In this document: positions 55,541 through 64,000 of the stretch, one piece after another
Position numbering within the stretch: the stretch's first letter is position 1
Layout: each line of letters starts with the position of its first letter
Source of the DNA: Tenodera sinensis
Taxonomy: Eukaryota > Arthropoda > Insecta > Mantodea > Mantidae
Length of the DNA stretch: 64,000 nt
NCBI GenBank assembly: GCA_030765045.1
Contig: CM060965.1
Location: 25,999,435 to 26,063,434 of the forward strand
Direction of reading: 5' to 3'
Made by a program: the position numbers and the translations under genes
The notes under the pieces: model-generated
The model's database searches: none
What the model was told of the DNA's origin: nothing
What the model saw: the letters and a program-made list of their open reading frames with translations, nothing else

Positions 55541-57190
55541 ACTTTATTATATTTATATTTACATTTATTTATTATTTATGAGTATAACTAGGCTTTCAGC
55601 CCAGGCTCTTTGCCAGTCATATCCAGTAACATGCCACTCACAACTTCTTAACAATAAAAATATTCATTACATATCGAACAATAAATATCACTACTATCCA
55701 CAACTATCATAAATAATCCAATCGTTATTTCTACCACCTAGATTTTACATTATAATTTTCAAACTGTTAATACACCATACTCCCATTCACTTAACTGGCC
55801 ACATGCACTTCTTTACTGTAAATAGAAACTCTCCTAAGAGTCCTAGGTGACTAATCTGTGAATGATTACAGAATATTTTTCGTATTGCTGCTGATTTTGC
55901 CATTTCAACCATTTACCTTGCACAAAGTCCTTCCTCCAAATATCCGTTCCTTTACATTCTAATAAAATATGCATTGCATTCTCTTTTTCTTTGTATATAG
56001 AACAAAATTCTTCCTCTAACACTTCCCTGTAACCGTTTAATCTCCAAATTCCACATTTAAACCTTCTCGTTGATACTTATTACACCTCACAATATACGTA
56101 TTTTCCTTATCATTACTTCCAAACTCCTTATACAATATTAATGGAGTTCTTTTCTCCACCATTGACCATAAAGTCTGTCTATCCATTACCTGCAATCATG
56201 GGCGCCGCGGCCCCCCTTGCAAGTTGGTGAACTTAATATGCAGCCAGTTACTGACTTAAATTATTATTTTAATTTTGATGTAACGAACAATTTTTATTTA
56301 ACACAAATCAATACGGTTATCTGCAACAAATATTATAAATTTTGACAGTAAAATGATTCAATATTATATGATTGCAAATTTCCAACATGTGCCCCCCCCT
56401 GGAAAAAAGTCTGCCGACACTCATGCCTCTAATTGACGTCTAACTAATGCCCAGAATCCCGTCATCATACTCTTACTTCCGATCCATATATCACCCATAC
56501 CATTAATTGTGAGTTGATGCCTTATTTTCTTTGGGTGAATGCCCTTTGCTTGTATATCTAAGTAATCTTCAAAATATGACCCTGTGTGGTAACTAATATT
56601 AATTCTAAAACTATATTTTGACTATCTTTCTATCCCTCATCCACTCACTTTGCCTAATTCTAACATAGCTTCTTACCCTGCAGAATTATATGGAACTCTT
56701 AAAATAAGTTTACAAAACATTTTCAGTAACCCACCCATTTTTCCCAGCTTTCCCCTGCACACTAGATCTCTGTACCACACACCGATCTTGACTTCACTAA
56801 AGATTTATAGATCCGCTCCGACCATGTCACATTCATCTTTGGAACTATGTGCAAACATTTCCTAATCATTTTCAATGCTAATTTTCCTTCTGGCCAGGCC
56901 ATTTTATGCTTTCTCCATCCCCTTGTGCTATTAAGTTTTATACCCAAGTAAATAAAATCAGTCACCATTTGAATTTCATTACCTTTAAATAACCACGGAT
57001 CACCTTTTCTTTGCTTAACAACTTTATTAAGAGAACTGGCCCTAAAATTCCAAGATCGACTTCTCATTAAACGGGAAAAAAATGCTTGAATACAACGATT
57101 GGAGTTACAAAGGAGCTTCAAATGCAGAGTTATATAAAACACTCATGTTATGTTCGCGAGCAATTTGCTTAGTATAGTAATCCATTGCAT
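55541..57190 (-). mobile_element. LINE-K, 5'-truncated, with an insertion
   Basis: Minus coding from 57142: LNKVVKQRKGDPWLFKGNEI, MVTDFIYLGIKLNST, GKLALKMIRKCLHIVPKM, ERIYKSLVKSRSVCGTEI, a LINE RT thumb region. Further on it reads VMDRQTLWSMVEKRTPLILY and EKENAMHILLECKGTDIWRK. The 3' end has GGGCTGAAAGCCTAG and an AATAAATAAATG tail. Catalytic RT motifs are lost by 5' truncation. Split by the insertion at 56198-56430. Confidence 0.75.
56198..56430. mobile_element. Short inverted-end insertion (MITE-like) in LINE-K
   Basis: Ends ATGGGCGCCGCGGCCCCCC and, inverted, ATGAGTGTCGGCAGACTT share an ATGRGYGYCG pattern. The inside is AT-rich with G/C-run shoulders. LINE-K coding resumes on each side. 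Confidence 0.5.
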
Positions 57191-57853
57191 CATCCATTTT
57201 TCAAGTTCTTACAATTTCATACTTACACAACTGCAAGCTCTTAAAAAAGCTTTTGTCATTTATGTGGATTCAAAGTACCGACATTCCTTGTAGATGCTAA
57301 AACTAACACCATCCACAGTACTCTGATCCAATACGAAATAAAAATGGCCGCCATCGATGGCAGTTTTTCTATAAGGTTGCGCTACACCCATTGATTTTGC
57401 ATGTACAACTGAGGCATTTTGGGCATTATATTGTACTTGTTTACACTGTTTAATACATATACAACAAATAACATTTCAAGTGCGCTACTTATCAGATGCA
57501 GCCAGCCAGGCGCGGATCTAGAAATATTCGTTGGGGGGGGGGGGGGGGGGGGGAAGCCCGGTTCCGGCCCACTACCACTTCAGAATAATTAAATCTATGC
57601 TAAAACATGGCTAGCTAAATGTTTAACTGAAAGAAATAATGTTTAAACTACCAGCTACCATCTGCCTAGGAAGAAGACTCTGTAACCACCACAGGCCCAC
57701 CGATCAAATGTTTACAAAATACTCCTCTTTATACGACGTTCGCTTAACTGGCATCGTCATTGCCTAATCTTGATTCACAAAGTGCCCTATGCCAGGTTCG
57801 TTGCAATCATTAAATGCAGTTGTTCATGAAGTCTGCAATTCACTGTCATTGCT
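57191..57853. other. Intergenic stretch with a 21 bp poly-G run
   Basis: 57533-57553 is an unbroken G run following GGCGCGGATCTAGAAATATT, a context often seen at DNA-transposon ends. AAAATGGCCGCCATCGATGG near 57340 contains a YY1-like GCCGCCAT core, but there is no other promoter evidence. Confidence 0.4.
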
Positions 57854-58434
<581 letters not shown>

Positions 58435-59215
58435 ATGTGTGGTTATTTAACGACGTACTGTTCTGAATCTAACCCCTATAGTTGTCACCTGTTTGCCAGT
58501 TGTTACATGCACTTCGTCTAATACCTGAACCTGCCTGTCATATTTTAGACACATTATCACATGTATTAAAATGCTAGTGACTTCGCTGCGGCAAGATGAA
58601 AATCTTGGGTACAGAAATTTAAAATTTAACCAAACCGCGTCGCCGACAGCAGTGAGGAGATTCTATTCTATTAGTGATGTTTTGAAAACCGTTAATAACT
58701 TTTCAAGGTTAATATGAATTTAAATAGGTAAAATGCTTGACAGCACAGATAATTGTGCCCGTTCCGTATGGCTGTTTAAACGATCGTTTCTTATATCGCG
58801 ATGTTAGACATACCCACATAACGGTAAAGAAAAATTCCAATAACTAAATATTCATCCAATCGAAATGTTGCTGAATACAAAACTTAACATCGTGGGTAAA
58901 AACAATTTGCTAAGGAACACTTTTGCAAAAACTCCCCGAAAAGAGGGTAAGTTATTTTGATTTATTCATTTTGGGCCCTATTAGAAACCTTCCACCTCAA
59001 TGGTCTACTCTTTAAATGGAACCAACTATCAAAGATAGTACATATATCAGTTTTCATAGAAATCGGGTTGGCCATTTTGCCTGATGATGAGGTAACACAC
59101 ATTAGCATTTATAGCAATAAAGTAGGATTTGACAGTCGAAATAAACGAATGCCAACTGTAGGGGATCGGAAGGTTTGCACTGAGAGTGTTAAACTACAGA
59201 GGTTCTAGCCATGGT
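58435..59215. other. Intergenic stretch, nothing confident
   Basis: GCCTGATGATGAGG and GTCGAAATAAACG near 59078-59145 recall Penelope-type termini, but no inverted partner or coding was found. Confidence 0.4.
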
Positions 59216-62200
59216 GAGACCAACCTATACTTCATCCAGCCTTAGAACCGCTCCTTGTACCCCTCCGCTATAACCTGCGACTAACACAAAACAAACACCA
59301 CGTGGACTCATACCTCGTATTTAGTTGCAACAGAACGATATTTACTCAGGAATTTTAGAAATATCACGTTACATTTAAGTAGTCTTTACCAGGGTCATCG
59401 TACATCTTGAAAACTCGCAGATAATCGCCGATATTTAGGGTTATGGTGTGCTTTGGTTTCGGCGTATTGCGAGTTGGCTTGTGTTTACATCAAGTGCGGA
59501 TTTAACGGTGGAGCGATTATAGGGCCTGTCCGAGTGCTTTGCGGGGGACCAAGAGATGGGCGCGGCGTGAGTTACATTGCTTAAATGGAGGTTTATCAAC
59601 CTTGCCCCTCCTCCTCTTTCCTGCGGTTTTACAGTTTTTTACAGCATCCGGGACCTCATTATGGGATACAGTGAGGCAATTGCCCCCTGCGTCCGCGCGG
59701 AGACCCTTGTCCAGCCTTGCTCCTAAGTAGGTGACGGAGTTTGTCCATTCGATATTTCGGCCTCTACATTGGAACGTGGGGCAATCTGCGGATGTGACGC
59801 TTTCTTAGTATAATGGCGTGACTCTTGTCGGGGTTAACGGACATGCGCCAGCGCTGACACCAATCTTGGACGAGGCGGAGGTGTCGCTGTACAGGGTTGA
59901 AGGCTCTGAGAGTGGTTTATTGGTGCAGAACAGCAGCACGTCGTCAGCAAATTGAGTTATATTGTCCTCCGGCTGTGTTGGATAATGTACCAAATGGACA
60001 CTGAATAGCGAGGGTGATAGCACAGAGCCTTTGGGGACTCCACTTCTTATTGGCCAAGTGTAAATGTTTTCCCCGTAACTGTGACCTTAAAGGTGCGGTG
60101 TCTGCAGAAGCTGTGTAAGATGTAGAGGGCTTGTGCAGGTGGTCCCAGTTGCATGAATTTGTAAAGGAGATCTGCATACCAGGTTGTTGAAAAGGGCTTT
60201 TCAATAGACAGAGATTCCGCGGTAGTGAAGGCCTTTTGCTGGGATCCCAGGACGACCGACTCCCAACACCCGCACCAGCTGTTGTTGTTGTAGTGTTTAA
60301 CGCCCGCTTTTACTACTACGGCACCGCAGGCGGTGACACTGATGATACATGAAGATGGAGCACCGGTGGAATGAGATGGCGGGGGAAACCGGAGCACCCG
60401 GAGAAAACCCGCCCTGACGCCGCTTCGTCCACCACGAATACCACATGCGGGTCCCTGGGATCGAACCCGGGCCGCCTAGGTGGTAGGCGAGCCGCACCAG
60501 CTGCTGGGGAGTTGAATGCCCAGAACGAAAACCAAACTGGTGGGGTGGAATTGCTTGAATGTTCCCCGGTTGAGGGGACAAGTGGTTTAGGATCATCCTC
60601 TCGAGCACTTTCGAGAGGGTCGAAAGGAGACTTATGGACCGGTAGTTGGAAGGGTGCAGCGCGTTTTTTCCGGGCTTCGAGATGCAAATCACCCAGACCT
60701 TACTCCGCTCAAGCGGAAAACGGCCCAGGGTGGGACACATGTTGAAAACCCTCGTCAAAAGGAGCCGGTGTTGAGGGGAAAGTGACGGAGCATGAGGGGA
60801 GTCAGCTCGTCAGATCCCGACGCCTTTCTGGATTTGAGACGCTGTAGTGTGCCATGAAGATCACTTGGGGCGGATGATCGAAAGCCGTTCCTGCCGTCCG
60901 GAGGGCGTCGGAAGTATCATGATATCGCTGAACGTACCTCCCGACGAACGTGTTCGGGAATGGGGTCGTCCTAGGGATCATCTCTTGGACACACAGTGCG
61001 TTGCAGGTGGTCGGCGAACACTTTTGCTATGGCATCACCACTATCAACGTCCAGACTGGTCATTTCGTCCTCCCACTCTTGCTGCTGGCGCTCCCGTACT
61101 TGGGCTCAAACCAGTCGGTGCAGACGCCGCAAGAGGGCTCAATTGTGGGGCGTTCCATGCCGCTGGTAGAGTCTCCAGGTGTATGAGTAGGGTTAGGCCC
61201 AAGGGCAGAACATCAGGGTGTAGGTTAGCCGGGGCATGAACTGTTAAGTTATGGGTATTTTGTGCAACTATAGAATTGAAAGATGAGACCGCAGTCTCCC
61301 AGGTTGGGATGTTTGTGATTTTGGCGTTGGGCGGGATGGAAGTGTGGAGGCAATTACATACACCTTCCCATTGGACTTCTCGTGTTTGAAGCGAGCAATC
61401 GTGCCTGGCAATCCGGGTATTGATCTCTGTCAACATGGGAGCATGGTCAGACTGGAGTGGGTTGATTGGAATGAGGGTGAGGTGAAATGGGAAATGCTTG
61501 ATGATCGCGAAGTCGATGATTGAGGGCAGTCCTCTCCTTGCAGGTGGTGTGTAGGTTGCCAAGGACCCTGCACTCAAAGTTTAGGGTTCGCGTCAATGAG
61601 GCGAATGATTGCATTATCTATAGCATCCGCCCGTCGACCACAATGCCAACGTTGGGAATGTAGGGAAAGAATAGAAAGGTTGGGCACAAACTGCTTTCCG
61701 GGAGGATGGTGCACGGAGGGTACCAGAACCCCCGTGCCGTCGAGGTCTAAACTAACTGCCGTGGTAACCTCACGAACACTGCCGTTCCGCCACCAGGGTG
61801 ACCTGACGATAGGTGGCAGATGTAGCCCGGTATACGGAAGCGGATGTTTGGACGGAAGTGCGTTTCACCGACTACAAAGACGTCTAGGGCATAGGAGCGG
61901 GCAAACTGGATTAACTTGCCTCCTGACCGGCCAGCCCAGACGAATTCCAGAACGCAAACCGAAACGAGGTATGAGACATAATTCGATAGGCCACCCTCTA
62001 TTGCAATGAACATTTTACCTGCTGGGTCGCTGGTGGAGAAGCAATCGGCGATCAATTCGGAGATCTAAGACAATGGGACTGCAGCAAATGCTGCAGCCAT
62101 TTCCACAAGGGGAGGTGCTTGAGGGTGACAGAGATGCGGCTGGTCTATCTGCAGCCCTTTCGTGCCCCGGCTGACGTTGAGACGCGGGAGCTCTGCGTAT

Positions 62201-62660
62201 CTCCGCCACTCCGAATGTCAGGTTGGTCTCCTGGACTTTCCTGCACCTCTTTGGCCTAGGAGCTGGTTAGGTGGGTAGTTTGGTTGTCTCTTGTTGTGTT
62301 GGCTGTAATTGTGTGTGTTTAGAGATTCTAAACATTCTTGGAGCACTCGGGGGCTGCTGTGCTACCTGGGCAAACATTGTTCTTCCTGGTGCATCCTGCT
62401 GACGCCTCTACTGTTGTTTCTGGGCATTGGAATTGGAAGAACGTCCCTGATTGCTCCTGGTTGCCTGAGCCAATCTCTGGGACAGTTGTGGGTGCCTAGA
62501 GGCGATAACTACCTTGCTGGTTGGACACCCGCTGTAGCAGGCCATGTGCTCACCCTTACAGTTTGCGCATGTGGGTACGCCTGTAAGGGCACAAGGGCAG
62601 ACCTCTTTGATGTCATATGCTGAACTTGCCTTCAGTGTGAGAATGTTCAGCATTGTGAGC
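59216..62660 (-). mobile_element. Jockey-type LINE, nearly full length, split by SINE-B
   Basis: GC-rich against its surroundings. Minus order: gag knuckles CANCKGEHMACYSGCPTSK (62560-62500); endonuclease pieces LDVFVVGETHFRPNIRF, SGHPGGGTAVFVR and IDFAIIKHFPFH with SDHAPM; RT pieces WVICISKPGKNALHPSNYRS, ISLLSTLSKVLERM, HQFGFRSGHSTPQQLV; after the SINE, EAFTTAESLSIEKPFSTTWY, GSVLSPSLFSVHLVHY and TQFADDVLLFCT (FADD catalytic motif). The 3' UTR is 59530-59216. Several frameshifts and stops make this copy inactive. Confidence 0.85.
60282..60491 (-). mobile_element. SINE-B inserted in the LINE, head truncated
   Basis: TSD CCGCACCAGCTG at 60270-60281 and 60492-60503. Minus strand keeps GGCGGCCCGGGTTCGATCCC, the core and the tail ending GTTAAACACTACAACAACAA. 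Box A is lost. Confidence 0.9.
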
Positions 62661-63590
62661 TGACGTCACACGGGCACTACCCGTCCTCCCCTGATATAGG
62701 GTCTCTATGTTAGGAGCATTCATTACCTTACAGTTCTATGTAGCAACATGCACAAAGTGAGAAAATTGCCCCATGAAAACTAGCCAATGATGACTAGAAT
62801 CTCAAAACACACTTTTATGATAATGATGACAATAACAATAATAATGATCATTTTGTCTTTAGGTGTTTCTTTTGGGGCTAAACCATGGAAGTCAAGACGC
62901 TCTTGCCCATTGGGCAACTGCTTTTTGTTGAAAGTGATTTTTGCCAACCTAAAATATTTGGGTCTTAAAGAAAACAAGATTTTAATTAAAGAGTGCATGT
63001 TAGGTTGTGATTTGATAAGATACTTCCGTATTTGGCCTTAGCTGACTTCATAACAGAAACAAACAGAAACACTAACTGCTCCACTTTACTTGTACTGGCC
63101 ATGTTATTGTAATGGAGAGTGCTATACCCTCCAGTTCAGTATTCATAGCGTGTTTATCTAAACAACATGATATTACACAGCTCTATTCTGATGTCACATG
63201 AGCTGATAGGCTTGCTGTTCATTCCAATATGTCACACACATCGCTTGAAGCTGTGTTCTGCTGCCCTAAGTACTCTCTATGCTCTCTGGGCCTGGTCATG
63301 AAAAGGTGTAGACTGTAGGAGAGGGGAAAGGGGATTTTTTTTTAAATTAACGTCCTCCAATCTAATATCATATCGGACGGTAAATGAATGAAATGGGTGA
63401 AATGGTGCTGAAATGAACTCGAGGTCCACGGAGCGGAGAAAGGGGAGGTGTGGCTAATTGTAGTAGGGACGGGGCTATTACACTTTCATCACGTATGTAT
63501 GCCTGCTGTATATTTATTTCTTTTTTCTTTCCTGTTTCTTTTGCTATGAACAAGGTAGATTTTTTGTTGACAACCTCAGTTCATGTGTTA
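62661..63590. other. Intergenic stretch, nothing confident
   Basis: A small ATAATGATGACAATAAC run (62818-62846) next to GTGTTTCTTTTGGGGCTAAA may be a SINE tail in minus orientation. No other features. Confidence 0.4.
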
Positions 63591-63591
63591 G

Positions 63592-63842
63592 GTGGCCAAG
63601 AAAAACTTTACACAGTTAAGCTCTGATCATCCTAATGTTTCGCTAATACAGGTTTACAAATCACAGTCACGCTTTTTCAAGCCAGACTTGTACAAAAGGA
63701 AACTATGGTTGATGGCTAACAAGAGCGAGAAAATGTTCTGCTTTAACTGTTTGTTGTTTGGTGGTGATGCTTCATGGACAGTTCATGATAGTAGAGACGT
63801 TAAACAACTTTAAGAAAAAATGAAGTTGCATGAGATAAGTTC
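63592..63842 (+). pseudogene. hAT-type TTF zinc-finger protein fragment
   Basis: Reads SRFFKPDLYKRKLWLMANKS, EKMFCFNCLLFGGDASWTVH, DVKQL and, after one stop, EKMKLHEIS. This is the N-terminal TTF-type zinc finger of a hAT transposase/ZMYM-like family (W...YKRK.WL......LFCF.CLLFGGD..WT). It breaks off at the SINE-D that follows. The start codon is not identified because upstream sequence is open without a good ATG context. Confidence 0.7.
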
Positions 63843-63857
63843 TTGCCCACTTCTCTG

Positions 63858-64000
63858 CTGTGGGAGTAATGTGTCTGCTTCACACTGAAGAGGTCCCAAG
63901 TTTGAATCAGTGGTGAGTTATCCTATAAGGTTTCTTCTGGAGTTTTCCTTATCCTGAGGGGTAACTTTAAGCTTTATGCACCCCGGGTTCATTTGAGCAT
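63858..64000 (+). mobile_element. SINE-D, cut by window end
   Basis: GTGGGAGTAATGTGTCTGCT, GAGGTCCCAAGTTTGAATCA and GAGTTTTCCTTATCCTGAGG follow the order seen at 44692-44855. It ends with CATTTGAGCAT at the window edge, like CATTTGAACAT at 44846. Confidence 0.6.

Noticed and set aside
59078..59145. Second hammerhead-like motif (CTGATGATGAGG ... GTCGAAA)
   Set aside because: No convincing stem II between the two conserved boxes and no inverted arm or coding nearby.

Overview
The window looks like a piece of a large, AT-rich, intron-heavy arthropod nuclear genome. An insect is most likely, and a polyneopteran is possible but unproven. The reasons are GT-AG introns of up to about 19.5 kb, mariner, Tc1-like, hAT and piggyBac transposons, jockey-type, RTE-type and other non-LTR retrotransposons, a Penelope-like element, solo LTRs and several tRNA-derived SINE families. 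There are no operons, ribosome binding sites, CRISPR arrays or phage genes.

One host gene can be supported. It lies on the minus strand and fills 1-54367. Eight exons, all bounded by GT-AG sites and all phase-compatible, give an uninterrupted reading frame of 418 codons plus 2 bases that continues past base 1. Exons 3 and 4 encode a CCDC92/CCDC74-type N-terminal coiled coil. Exons 5 and 6 encode a second charged coiled coil. Exons 7 and 8 encode a Gly/Arg/Gln/Asn-rich low-complexity tail. A CpG-enriched stretch at 54420-54960, with a GGGCGGGGC box, is the best promoter candidate.

The rest is mostly mobile DNA, much of it nested with readable target-site duplications (TSDs). Introns 7 and 6 (175-11173) hold a dimeric SINE, an RTE-type tail, a piggyBac relic, a mariner relic, a Tc1-like element with very long inverted repeats and a solo LTR. 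Intron 5 (11364-16913) holds a SINE inside a SINE, and an unclassified repeat (here called Rep-X) interrupted by a SINE and by a Penelope-like element. Intron 4 holds two head-to-head Rep-X copies, one carrying a second solo LTR. Intron 2 (19550-39060) holds an RTE-type LINE whose tail received a hAT element, further hAT elements, LINE tails, a head-to-head tRNA-like SINE, a mariner split by a LINE, and a mariner-hAT-LINE stack. Intron 1 (39124-54160) holds three more Tc1/mariner-type elements, SINEs and Rep-X copies.

Upstream of the gene (54961-64000) lie a 5'-truncated LINE carrying an insertion, a SINE with a roughly 400 bp AAT-type tail, a GC-rich jockey-type LINE split by a SINE, and a hAT TTF-type zinc-finger fragment. 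I found no convincing new multi-gene system. The most unusual items are the head-to-head tRNA-like SINE, the Tc1-like family with 3'-end-derived inverted repeats, the Penelope-like insertion, the unclassified Rep-X family and the coiled-coil/RGG architecture of the host gene.
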